DNA of 64,000 nt, taken from Pterois miles (Eukaryota > Chordata > Actinopteri > Perciformes > Scorpaenidae). The translations under genes were made by a program, and so were the position numbers. Positions 26,701 through 40,000 of the stretch are shown in pieces. The stretch lies in assembly GCA_947000775.1 (NCBI GenBank), contig CAMQGK010000341.1, forward strand, positions 4,743,501 through 4,807,500, read 5' to 3'. Within the stretch, counting starts at the first letter, position 1; every line of letters starts with the position of its first letter. Under the pieces are notes generated by a model that ran no database searches, had not been told where the DNA came from, and saw only the letters and a program-made list of their open reading frames with translations.

Positions 26701-28026
26701 CTTCACAGGTACTGACTTTAGCATACAAGTGTCAGACTATAACTTGCCCCAAACTGGCTGGGACTATCATAAAGTGGGCATGTCTGTAAAGGGGAGGCTG
26801 GTGGGGACCCAGAGAACCCATTTACATTCACACATCTGGAGGTCAGAGGTCAAGGGACCCCTCTGAAAACGGCTGTGACAGATGTTCCTCTCCAAAATTT
26901 ATTTCAAGTTTGAAATGTTATTTAACCCCCTCTTGACAAGCTAGTATGAGATGGTTGGTTATTTATGGCACCGGTAGCTGTTAAGTGAACTACATTCAGC
27001 ATCCTGTTGCTCCATAGGGGGTCGTTACGTCACAATCATACTGTATATCACTGTTACTATCTAGTATCTCCAATCTCCATGATACGAACTAGCTTGCCAT
27101 TTGCAAATTACTTCAGCTAACATTACAAAATCATCCTGAGTCCTTTAAAATCAGTCCACAGGCTGATATAGGCAACTAAGAAAAAACTCTCAGTTTTTAA
27201 GTTACATTACAATCTGTTCACACGACGGCAATACAAAGCAATTAATACATGTAAATTGTCACACATACAGTAGTACCTTTAATTTATCAGTTGTTTGGTC
27301 TTAAAATGTCAGAGAATAGTGAAAAATATCAATGCTAGCTCTTTTTTGCTTGTTTTGTCCGTCCGAAACCCAAGGATATTCAGTTTAATATGATCTAAAA
27401 GAGAGAAAATCATTATATCTGTGGAAACTTCAGAGGTTGAAAACAGCATTTTCAGCCATTTTTGCATGAAAAATTACTTAAACGATCAGTCTGTTTTCAA
27501 AATAGGTGATCGACTAATCGATGCAGCTCTAACTAGCAGCCTTGGTTACATTACTGCATTAAACGAGTTACACACACTGCACTGAATTATTTGATTATGA
27601 GATTTTTTTGATCCTGCCGTCTTTGAGCCATTAATAAGAGCACCAAACCCCAGCAGCTTCTCTATTGCTGCAGTATCTGACTAACAATACTGCCAACTGT
27701 GAGACTGACTGCATCTATATGCACTGTTTGAGGTTTCACTAGAACAACAGTGCTGGTGGAGTGGCCCTTATAGTGAAGTGCTGCCATCTCCTGTTAGCTA
27801 CGAGCCGATGCATGACCCTGGATGTATCTGAAGTGCAGCCTTCACACACTGACGTATTTAGTGAGGGTGACACGCTTGTATTATCACGTCTTCTGTGAGA
27901 AATCACAGTCATTTGAGAACTCTTTCATTTACACCCAACTTGTCGCCATTTTAAATTGATTTCTGTGATGCTTTCACAGAACCTGTCTGACAGTGACATG
28001 AACAAGTTTAGTCTCATCCACCAACC
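17727..28026 (+). CDS. blnk: SAM-domain exons of blnk (three exons)
   Basis: The exons are 17,727-17,795 (phase 0 out), 18,022-18,084 (phase 0 out) and 27,980-28,026 (phase 2 out), all with GT-AG borders. They encode MNLPSREECERWDQTQ and VAFFMCR, then NKMQECAATVNRLRINGQRL and L, then NLSDSDMNKFSLIHQ. This follows the SLP-76 SAM pattern: a Trp at the start of helix 1, then INGxxLLNLSDSDMxKF like IDGARFLNLTENDIQKF. The third exon joins 33,452 to read HQPQLQKIVQDIKK, which supplies helix 5. The 9.9 kb and 5.4 kb introns around the third exon are full of repeats. All three exons are open, with no disabling change. Confidence 0.8.
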
Positions 28027-31000
28027 GTAAGTATCGCCGTTACACCACCATCATCCCACACCTCCGTCACACCTTCCTCTCCTCTCACCTTCCCCTCCCT
28101 CACATTTACTGCTTCTCTTACATCCCTACATTCCTCTTCATATCCAATGGGATAGTCAGTTAATTATTATTATTATAATTAGTAGTATTGTATATCAATT
28201 TTTAATGTAATATCTATTCTTGATATATACCGTTGTGCTCAAACGTTTACATACCCCACAGTTTGAAGTCTCTTGTGGTAGTTGTGGATGAGCTTCTTTA
28301 TTTTCTCTGATGGTAAAACAGCCCGTTCTTCAGCTGTCCTGCATGAACTGCTCGTCTGAGATGTCAATGATACTGAGGTCAGGAGACTGAGACGGCCACT
28401 CCAGAACCGTCTCTTTACTCTGGTGTAGCCAATGACAGCTGGACTTGGCCTTGTGTTTTGGATCGCTGGTGTGTTGGAACGTCCAAGTATGTCCCATGTG
28501 CAGCTTCGGGGCTGATGAGTGCAAATTTTCCTCCAGTATTTTCTGATAACATGCTGCATTCATCTTGCCAACAGTTTTGACAGTTTCCTGCCTTTGTAGC
28601 TCACACATCCCCAAAACATCAGCGATCCGCCTCCGTGTTTCCCAGTGGGAACGCCGTTCGTTCATCATCGGCCTTGTTGACTCCTCTCCAGATGTAGCGT
28701 TCATGGTTGTGGCCAGAAAGATCAATTTTGGTCTCATCACTCCAAATGAGAAGTTTTGAGGCTTGTCTCTGCTGTTTGGCGTATTGTAAGTGGGCCATTT
28801 TGCGTAGTGCTGGCTTTCTTCTGGCGACTCGACCATGCAGACATTTTTCTTCCAGTGCCTCCACATTGTGCATCTTGAAACAGCCACACCACATTTTTCC
28901 AGAGAGTCCTGTATTTCAGCTGAAGTTATTTGTGGGTTTTTCTTTGCATCCCTAACAATTTTCCTGGCAGCTGTGGCAGAAATGTTTGTTGGTCTACCTG
29001 ACTGTGGTTTGGTTTCAACAGAATCCCTCACTTTCCACTTCTTCATCAGAGTTTGAACACTGTTGATTGGCGTTCTCAGCTCCTTGGATATCTTTTTATA
29101 TCCCTTTCCTGTTTTATATAGTTCAATTACATTTTCCCGTAGATCCATTGACAGCTCTTTTGCTTTCCTATTGACTCAGAATCCAGAAACATCAGTGCAG
29201 CACTGGATGAAAGATGCGAGGGTCTGACGGGAAGACAGAAACTCAAAGAGCTTTAGTGACACATTGATTACAGCTAACAGGCCACAGGTGAGGACGGTTA
29301 CCTTTAGCTGCCATTCAAACCTTATTGTGTCAGCTGGTGTGCATGTTATCAGGCCAAAATCACCAGAAACTATTGATCAGGGTCATTTGGGAAGTTTTTG
29401 TTATCATTATGATTTAAAAAGAGTAAACAGTTGTTTGACAATAAATGGCTTCACCCAACCACTAACCATGAGCAGAAAAAAAACGTTTGTGTTATCATTC
29501 ATATTCTCTGAAAAATGGCCAAGAAATCATAAATTCTGCCAGGGTGTGTAAACTTTTGAGCACAACTGTAATATATATATATGTATATATATGTATATGT
29601 GTATATATGTATATGTGTATATATACATATGTATGTTCTCTACCAATTAAAAATTAAAAATTGTAAATCCATTTCACATTCAGTTTCATTGTATGTGGAT
29701 TTCATTTCAATTTTTCTCTCAGCACAAATGGTCCTAACATGAAAGTGAAATGTATTTTTGTATACCCTGCACATATGGCAAGTTAAACCTCATCATCCAC
29801 CCGCCTGCAACTGTTATCCCGTTAGGGGTCGGGCGGTCGATCCCAGCTGACAGCAGGCGAAGGCGGGCTACACCCTGGTCAGGTCACCAGTCCGTCGCTG
29901 GGCAAAATTAAACTTCAACTAAATTGAATGTGGTATTGTCAGTCCCGTACTTGAGTTCCTGTTTTTATGTGTCATAAACATGTTGAACCAGGAAGTGACA
30001 TGTTGCTGCTGCAGCATGGAGAGTTGTTATCCTCTGGTCCTCTCAGACAATGTAGGAAATGTATATTTAAAACTCCACACAGGATGTTGAGTCATTGCTG
30101 CACATATTACAGCTACTGAACTGACTTGAAATGACACAAGCAGCCGGTCAGTTACTATGTATGTAACATGTCACATAACCAGAAGTAGAGAAACTGTGAT
30201 ATAATTAGAATAGAGTACAGAGCCAGAAGTTTAAATTTCCCATCAGCACTGAAGTGTCCACAGTGGTTTTACATTAACCTCCAGACCAAACGGTAACTAA
30301 AGGCCATCTAAAGACTGCTCTTGTCATGAATCACACACAGCTGCTTCCTTAAAGGAGCAGTGTGCTCTATTAGCAGAAATGGAATATAATATTCATTAGT
30401 ATATAATTACCTGAAACTAAGAGTCTTTGTGTTTTCATTAGCTTAGAATGAGTCCTTCATATCTACATAGGGAGCGGGTCGTCTTCACAGAGTCCACCAT
30501 GTTTCTACAGTAGCCCAGAACGGACAAACCAAACGCTGGCTCCAGAGAGAGACTTTCATTTGACAGTGTGGTCTAGTTGTGTCCTTTTGTTGGTTAGAAG
30601 TCCAGGGTGCCCCAAATATTTTAAAATGTTGGCCAAAACTGTGATTTTTTTTCAACTTCAATTTCATTTCCGCAGCAGGCTTTGAAAATGATGGCTATAG
30701 AGAGAGCCTTTAACGTTTTTATACCCCTGCTATAACACAGTCGGCACTCCATGTCCATCCTTACCATCCTTCCAACCGTTTGTGTGTCACACTTTCATTT
30801 GACAGTGTGGTCTAGTTGCCTTTTGAGGATTTGAAGTCTAGGGTGTCCAAAATTTCTGAAATATCGGCTAAAAACTGTGACTTTTTTCGACTTCAATTTC
30901 ATTTCTGGAGCAGAACTGGAAAACTGTTTGACTTATGAACTTCAAATTTGGTATGATGGTTGACAGTGTGGTGTATTTTTACCCTTTGGGGCTTAGAAGT

Positions 31001-34000
31001 TCAGGCTACCCCAAATTTTTTAAATATCAGCCAAAAACCTTTCTTGGATTAGAATTCCAGGGTGGTGCTATAAAGGTTTTTTAATTACGTTACCTGGAGG
31101 CCACGCTTGTGAAATGGCGGTAACATGAGTCGCAGAGTGCAGAACCGGGGTAAAGTAATGTTATTGTCTGGACCGCAGAGGGCCAGGGTGACTGAGTGAG
31201 TGATAAACATCATTACATTACATCCTTACATCATTGGTTGACCAAGTTTCCTCACTGGCCGTCACTCTTTCAACATTAAAAGGCAGATTAAGTCTGCTTA
31301 CATCTTCAGGGGGCATGTCAGCGGGTCCTCTCTTATTTTCTATGGGGTCAGGGTTTTTTTTAGTATGACGGCCTCAGTTTTGTACAGTTTTGCACTCGGC
31401 AGCTCACGTTACCAGTCTTGTAAAGGGACGAGCGAGCAGAGGGGTACTCAAATACAGTCTGCAACCTCACCGTTAGATGTTACCAAGTCCTACAAACTGG
31501 ACCTTTAAAACTTGACTCGTTAGTTCTGGATGTGCCACCACAGACAGCCGGTTTCTCCTCCTCTGCTGTTGTTGAGTGCGACCAGAGGTAGAGCACATAT
31601 TTATTTAGCAAAAAAATCCCCTTGGTGACCAAACACTCTGTAGTGGATCATCCTGCCAGTCTAACAGGAACGTTTCATTTTTACTCGTCCTCCCAAATAT
31701 AGAAAACACCGAAGACTACAATGCTGTACTTTCCCTGGCACACCATACAAGACCATACAAGTGTTTCAAAGCTAAAAACAGTGATTTAAGATGCTCCCAC
31801 TTTACACTCACACCCACCAAGGTGTGCTAATTATGCGTGTCAAACGATGTATAATGATAACATCTCTTGTGAGGAAGCTTTTAAAACACAGTTTGGCAGA
31901 GTTCTTGGCAAAGGAGTGTTAAGAAATTAAAATCAGAGAGAGATTTTGAGTGTGAAATAGTGGCAAGTGCATGAGTGACCTTGGTAGAAACAAACCACGA
32001 CCCCATTAACTTCATCCAGTGATCTCACTCAGGTGATGTAGTCAGTAGCAGCAGTTGAAACCAGGCACTGTGTGGAAGGAAGTGGAGCTGAAGAGGGTCA
32101 GAGGAGATGTGATGCAAGACGTTTGTTCACTGAAATCTGTTGTGAGAGAGACGGAGAGTGGAAAAGAGAAGTGATTATTTTTTCCTACCGGGGCTGGTTA
32201 GAATGGTTTCCCTCCTCCCTTCTGACACAAAGACTTGTCACCAAACGCTGTGTTCATTTACATTCCCGCGAACAATCTGCCGGCGTACACTTTAATACGC
32301 GAGAGGCCCAAAAATGTTGAACATGAATATGGATACGCTGGGTAAACTCACTGCTCCTGCTACAGCAAAGATTCGGTAAGACGTTCACTGTCATTTGATA
32401 TCGTGCTTCCTAATATCACTGGTTGCTAATACTTTTTAATACAATTAAAACTACTTACAGTGGTGGAATGTACCATTTTGAGTATTTCCATTTTATGTAA
32501 CTTTATACTTTTACTCCATTACATCTCTGAGGCAAATATTGTGCTTTTTACTCTTTTACACTGACAGTATTCGTTATTAGTTGCTTTTAGTTACTTAGCT
32601 AAATACAATACTTAATACAATAAATGATGGTGTAACACCACCTTTACCTGCTGCAACACTAACGTGATGAACACATTAAAGCATCAATGAATACATCCAA
32701 TAATATATGTTATTCTGCATAGTGAGTACTTTTACTTTTCGTACTTTTAGTATATTTCGACAGTACTAGTTACTAATTACTCTTAGTAGTTCTGATTCTT
32801 AATTCAAATTCTAAACCAGCTAATAAATGATGAAGTATTATTAGTTCAATATTAAGTAAATAAAGTAGCTCCACCTTTACCTGCTGCAACATTAAAGTGA
32901 TGAACACATTAAAACATTAGTTAATACAATCCAATAATATAATATAATATATATTATTCTGCATAATGAGTACTTTTAGTACTGAGAAATTTAAGCATGT
33001 TTTGATCGTAATACTTTTACTTAAGTAACATTTACACTATTTTCATAGTATTTTTACACTCTAAGCAAGTAAAAGAAAGAAGTGCTTCTTCCACTGCTGA
33101 CTGTTTATATATTGGCACTTTGGACTAAATCATAACTTCATACATTTTTGCAGTATAGTGTCCATAAAATCATCATCTGTTAACTTTCCTCTGCCAGCAG
33201 GTGTTTTCAGTATAAAAACAGGTGATTTTTGCATTACACAAATCAGAACTTCATGTCAAAAAAGTGACATAATGGATCATTTCAGGGGAGATGAAGCTTG
33301 ACTAACTGATGTGAACACTGCAGCTGTCTTTCTGAAGTACACTTTAAAGCTGAAAAATAACCAACTACACTTTCAGCTCATCATACTGCATAATTGACTT
33401 TGTGAACATTTGTTTCTGAATGACAAAGCCTCGTTGTTCGTTGTTTTCCAGGCAGCTTCAGAAGATCGTTCAAGACATCAAGAAAAATGACGGCAGCTTA
33501 CTGAATAAACTGAGAAGGTACTTTGCACGCTATCATGGATGTAAAACCACTGTGAGAGTACATCAGTTTAACATCACGTGTTGTTAAGTAGGAGACAAAT
33601 CTGTATGTAGTCTGGCTGATCTAAAAATGCTCTATTTGTGGTGTGGCTCATGCATCACTGGAGAACGAATTCCTCTTTCATAACCGTCGGAATGAGAGTA
33701 AGAGCCACGGACCAAAAATAACTCAAACAGATGGTTGTTTCAATTTCCTTTCCTTAAATGAGTCCCCATAAGGCACGTAGATGCTATAATGACATGAATG
33801 TATGACAATCACAGGACCCGTCCATGCTGGTCCAGTCTGCTCACTGTAACGTACCGTATGTAAATACAGACCTTTCACAGCACAGGTGTCTGCTTCAATG
33901 TACGCAAAGGAATGTCTCAAGACAATTTAGATAATTAAATTCATATCTTGAATTACATTTTATTATTGGCATGGATGTAATTTTGCAGCAAAGTCTCTGT

Positions 34001-37000
34001 TCGCTGTATATAATTTAACATGAACGATCAAAGGTGAATTTTCTGTTCACAGTACGTGACAAATGTCTACTGCAGCTGTCAGTCTATTAAAATCGTTAAT
34101 CCTGATTAGTCACATTTTTTTTATCTGATGGAGTTTTGTCAAGTATTTAATACTCTTATCAACATTTGAGCAGACGTTTGAGCTGCTTTATGCAAATGTA
34201 TTATATATTTATTATCAGAAATCAATGAACAACACAAATCAATGACAGATATTGTCCAGAAACCCTCTTAGGTTCTGACCCTCTCAGGTTCTGACTCCAG
34301 TTATAACCTGGCAAACTGCAGCCCTGGCTTACTGTACAAGAAAAAGTGGAAAACGTAGCAAAATACAAAAGTATGAAATACTAAAATATGTACTATATAA
34401 AAGTAAAATATATGCTATCACTCACTCACCCATCATCAACCTCTTATCCGGGGTCGGGTCGAGGGGGCAACAGCTCCAGCAGGGGACCCCAAACTTCCCT
34501 TTCCTGGGCCACATTAACCAGCTCTGACTGGGGGATCCAGAGGAGTTCCCAGGCCAGTGTGGGGATTTAGTCTCTCCACCTAGTCCTGGGTCTTCATCGG
34601 GGCCTTGTCCCATGTGGTCCTGTCTGGAACACCTCCCTAGGGAGGCGTCTAGGAGGCATCCTTACCAGATACCCGAACCACCTCAACTGGCTCCTTTCAA
34701 TGCAAAGCAGCAGTGTCTCTACTCTGAGTCCCTCACAGATGGCTGAGCTTCTCATCCTATCTCTAAGGGAGATGCCAGCCACCCTCCTGAGAAAACCCAT
34801 TTCAACCACTTGTACTGTGATTTAGGTCTTTGGGTCATGACCCAGCCCTCATGACCAGAGGTGAGAGCAGGAACAAAGACTGACCAGTAGATCAAGAGCT
34901 TTCCCTTCTGACTCAGCTCTCTATTCGTCACAACGGTGCGGTAAAGCGACTGCAATCCCGCCCTGCTGCTCCGATTCTCCGGCCAATCTCACGTTCTATC
35001 GTCCCCTCACTCACGAACAAGACCCCGAGGTACTTGGGGTAAAGACTCATTCCCTACCCGGAGTAGACAGTCCATCAGTTTCCTGCTGAGAACTATGGAC
35101 TCAGATTTTGAGGTGCTGATCCTCATCCTAGTCGCTTCACACTCGGCTGGAAACCGATCCAGTGAGTCCTGGAGGTGCAGACTAATAATGCCAGAAGGAC
35201 CATATATACTATATAGAAATAAATATGTACTGTGAATATTGCAAATTGCAAATTGCTCAGTTGTGGAAAGAAATATATTGCACATGTGTGCAGTAAGCAG
35301 TCAGTGTCAACAAGGAAGTAGAACAAAGAAATTTGCATGTAAGAAACATTTCCAGAAACATCTAAAAACATACTAACCAGTACTGCTCACATTATGACAA
35401 AACATTTCATTTTGGTGGCGATGGCCAATCTACTGAGACAATAACCAGGTTTTGAATTATGAATGAAATGTGTCAGGTGAGTTTGTACATTTTGCACACA
35501 TGAAATAGAGTTGTGATGTTCCAGTTGTGACGGTTGCACTTAGAGTTTCGAGAATGATGCAGAAGATGAGCGACTGAGAAAAGCTGTAACAGTAAGAGGA
35601 TCATGTGTGCCGTTAAGTCATTCATTACCTGCTGCTGATGCCAGTATCTCTCTACGACAGACTGAAGAGCAAACCGCTTCCAAAAGTACCTGCAAGAGAT
35701 TACAGAGGTGAGTTTTTGTCTCTGCTTCCACAAGAAGATTAACTCATCTTGTATAAAATGTGATGTTGTTAAAACCTTTCACGATACTGAACACAGATAG
35801 CTAAGACGTCTAAGGGCTGAAATCATAATCCAGATTATTTTGGTCATTTTTCATTATATACTCTACCCACGATATACTATATATTCTACACGATTTTTTC
35901 TGCTTCCAGTTTTAACTTCAAGGACTAAATGTTCACTTCCTGCCTAATATATCCCACCCACTGCCAGGTGCCATTGTAATGAGATAATTAATGTTATTCA
36001 CTTGTTAATGTAATGGCTTTATGTATATATATACTGTATATATATATATAAACCACCCCCCCCCACTAAGATGTAAAAAAACGAGGCCTACTTCCGGGGG
36101 ACTGTTTTCAGGGGAGCACACCACAGGTCTCCAGCTGATTTCAATTAGCCTGTTAGGCTGAACCAAGTGCCAGGTTAGAGAGAGGGGAGGGGGGTAGAGG
36201 AGGTTGTTTGTTAGTTCATTGTGTTCAGGTGCCCTTTACTGTTGGTATGGACCACAGGTATACGCCAGGAGGGAGGAGCAGTGGTGTGTGTGTGGTTGCA
36301 TTCAATGAAAACCCTCAAGTGAAGTACAAATACCTCATTATTGTGCTTAAATGCACCACTTGAGTAAATGTAGTGCTGCTTTCCACCACTGTCCTCTAGG
36401 TAGAGTAGCCCCTTATACAGAGTAGTTTATTATAATATACAGTCTACATATAGACTATAATATACAGTCTACATATAGACTATATTACAGGAATATTATT
36501 ACTGATTCACATTCAACATACTGTAATTTCAGTTGAACTCCTTTATATTCTTTAGGATAGCTTAATATATATCTATGCATCATATTTTAACATATATTTT
36601 GTATGCAAAATTAGCAACTGCAGTGGTCAGCTCAGTGTAACTGAGTAACAAGTAATATTTTGAAATGTAGTGGAGTAATGCAAAAGGAACTATGTACACT
36701 AAATGTACTTTAGACCCCTAGATTTAAAGATTTTCATCTTATTTCACTGATCATGGAGATGATTTTGTGTATTGAGATAATTGCAGTAAGTATCAGGGGC
36801 TGCACAGTGGGGCAGTGGCAGGTTTGAATCTGGTTTGGGGTTCTCCCCATGTTAGCATGGGTTTTCCCCGGGTGCTCCAGCTTCCTCCCAGGTTAACTGA
36901 TGACTCTAAATCGCCTGTAGGTGTGAGCATGAATGGTTATCTGTCTCTATGTGCCCTGCGATGGACCGGCAACCTGTCCAGGGTGAACCCCGCCTTCGCC

Positions 37001-40000
37001 CAGAGCCAGCTGGGATCGGCTCCAGCCCCCCCTGTGACCCCTAACGGGATAAACGGCTGAAGATGGATGAAGTTTCACATCAGCACATATTGTTGTGCTC
37101 CAATCAGTTGTGTCACTGAACTTAACTTGACTGCACCTGGAGTCGATTACACCCTTTTCATTAGTACTTTTCTTATACATGATTTTGTATTCGCCTTCTC
37201 TTCACCATCAGAGCAAACACCTACGAGATCTGTTTCATCTCAGCATACTTAAACTCCAGCCTGACAGAAACCTCTTGAACATGTCCAAATTTTGAAAAAC
37301 ATTTCAACGGAGCTGCGGAAACAAGTAGGCTCCACTGCACCTGTTTCCAGATGGTGCTCTGAGAAGCACGCTGTGCTTAATTATGTGACGCTTTTGTTCA
37401 AACTGCGTCATAAAAACAGCAATTAAGTCACTTGTGGAGAGATGATTCAGTAGTTCAAGAGGTGAGGAGACTCACTCCACTGGTTCCTCAACAGACCAGA
37501 CTCAGAGAGTCGGCTCCAATGCAGGGATTTAATATTTTTTAGGGAGCTGGGTTTTATTAAATCTACATTTTCAATTCCATCTCATGCTTATTTCTCCTGT
37601 CTTTGTAATAAATGTGTTTACAGATGACAGGGAAGATGATGACCTGTCTGACCCTGATTATGTAAGTTGGGAATCCTGTGATTTCTTAGTAATTTAAGTG
37701 CTGTTTTTGCCTGGTGTTTGTTTGAAACATTACAAGTGTGTTGTTCTCAGGATAATGACACGTATGAGGATCCACGTGAGGACCAGGACGACAGCTACGA
37801 GCCTCCTCCCAGCCACAGAGCCTTCACCACCACTCCCTCTGCTTCCTTCCCCAGGGGGGATTATCTCGGTCAGTGCAGTCATCTGACATGAAGTTTACTG
37901 TATATACACACTTATTTTGCACCATACATGGCTAAAACAATCTATCTGGGTGTTGATCTTTATGTCAACATCTTTAGTTCTCACACAGTTTCAATATCTT
38001 CAGTAGCTTCTCCTTTACAGTCATCACTCTCTTCCAGCTGGAGGTGCATCGGGTCCATTTTGTACCTTTCATACCGTTGATTTAAAGCCACAATACACCA
38101 AGGGCTTCAGATTCTGGTGCTTCATGCAAATGCTGATGTCCTGTTTCTGCTTCTGCTTCTCCTTTCCAGACGACTGCCGTAACCGGCCCGGCCGGCCGCC
38201 CAGGAAGCCCCTCCGCCCAGGCAAAGCCTCCAAACAGCTGCCCCCCGAGCCCACCCAGCCAGAGAGTGATGAGGTAAAGCACCTCACATAAATACTGCAC
38301 CGCAGGCCCGCGTCACTCGGATACATCCACAAACATTATAGTGTCTTGGAGAATTTCACCATATCCTGTGTATTGCTAAATGCCTTCCAATGAGTGTGTG
38401 GACAGCTGACCCCATTTTCACAATATGTCGTCTTTGCTGTTTGCAGGAAGACTACATCAATCCAGACTGCAGTAATGATGACGACAACTACATAGAGCCT
38501 GCAGGGAATCCACCTTCCAGTAACAATAATAATACATATCAGACTTTCTGATTAGAAGATGTGAAAAATATGGATACTGCTGCTGCAAGGATACTCCTAT
38601 AAAGATGTAACAGTAAAGATAATCTAAATCATGGCTGGGCAGTTATCTTTCCTGGGGGGCCACATGAGAAACCCAGATTGTTGCTGGGAGCCAAACAAAT
38701 ACTGTCAGAAGTAACCTCTATTTTATCACTATAGAAAACATACTTCTTCTTATTTTTCAGCATTTATTATACTGAAAATGACTCCAAACTGCATATTATT
38801 AAGAAAATGACATGATACAGGAGTCTTTGAACCAGACAGGACTGACTGTTTTGGGTAGTTATGTTTCCATTAACAAATCCTAACATTTAACTTAACATTA
38901 ACACTTAGAATTAACATTTAACTTAACATTAACTCTTCCATCTCCTCCTGTGGTTCCTGCAACTTTGTAAAAAGTCCTCTCTGCTTTAGTATCTCAGCCA
39001 GCAGCCCCTCGGCTGTCCTCTCCTTCTCATCTCCAGACAGCTTTCTGGATTTTTCTGCATGTTTTGTCTCAAAGTGACGGTTCAAGTTGTATTCTCTGAA
39101 TTCAGCCACGTTTGTTGCAAACCAAGCACACAGCTGAAAAAGTACTTAAGTCAATGACTTAATATAGATGTGACGCCTCAGCAGGTGACGCTACTTCAAA
39201 CATCACTCACGTCAGTTTACATTAAGTGTGACAGGAAGAGCACACTAACGATACATTTCAAAACAAAAGCTATTTTCTTTACTGTTTTTTAGTTTTGTAA
39301 GTAAAACTGTGTGGTTTGTCTGAGACCTCCCCGGCCAGGAAGAACAATCACAAGGGCTGTAAATGCTCAGGTCTGATCTAAATGCTTCTCCTCAGATCCT
39401 GTGATGCATGCTGGGAGCAGAGCAGGAAGGGAACATCCCACGTTGATTACACCTTTACCAGAGCGTCCACCCAGTCCTGGTAGGTGCAACAGCTAGTGGG
39501 ACCACTGTGTCTCAGTAGAGCAGATCATCCACCAATCGGAAGGTCGGTGGTTCGATCCCCAGCTGCTCCGGTCACATGTCACGTGTCCTTGAGCAAGACA
39601 ACCCCAAACTGGTGTTAGATCCTGATGGGCAAAGATGGCACCTTGCCATCAATGTGAATGGGTGAATGTTGACGTGTAGCTTAAAGCACTTTGAGTGGTT
39701 GGAAGATTAGAAGACTAGGAAAGTCCTATGTAAAAGTCCATTTAGCATTTACCCATGATGTACCTCAAGGGGTCAACCTCTCAACCTGTTGGTCCTAATT
39801 ACCTGTACTCAGCTCCCCTATAATCATATTGAATATTACATCTGACAATGAATTTGTAACTTGAGGACAAATTGTTCATGACATAAAGGGGTGAACCCAC
39901 TCCCACTCAGTATGACAGCGGTAAATTAGCTGCTAATTTGTCACTGTCCAGCTTTGAGCTTTGTGCTTTGAGCTAAATACTAATGTTAGCAGTGTTTAGC

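Noticed and set aside
28330..29148. 272-codon minus-strand frame as a host gene
   Set aside because: It is a Tc1-like transposase with frameshifts between inverted repeats, not a host gene.
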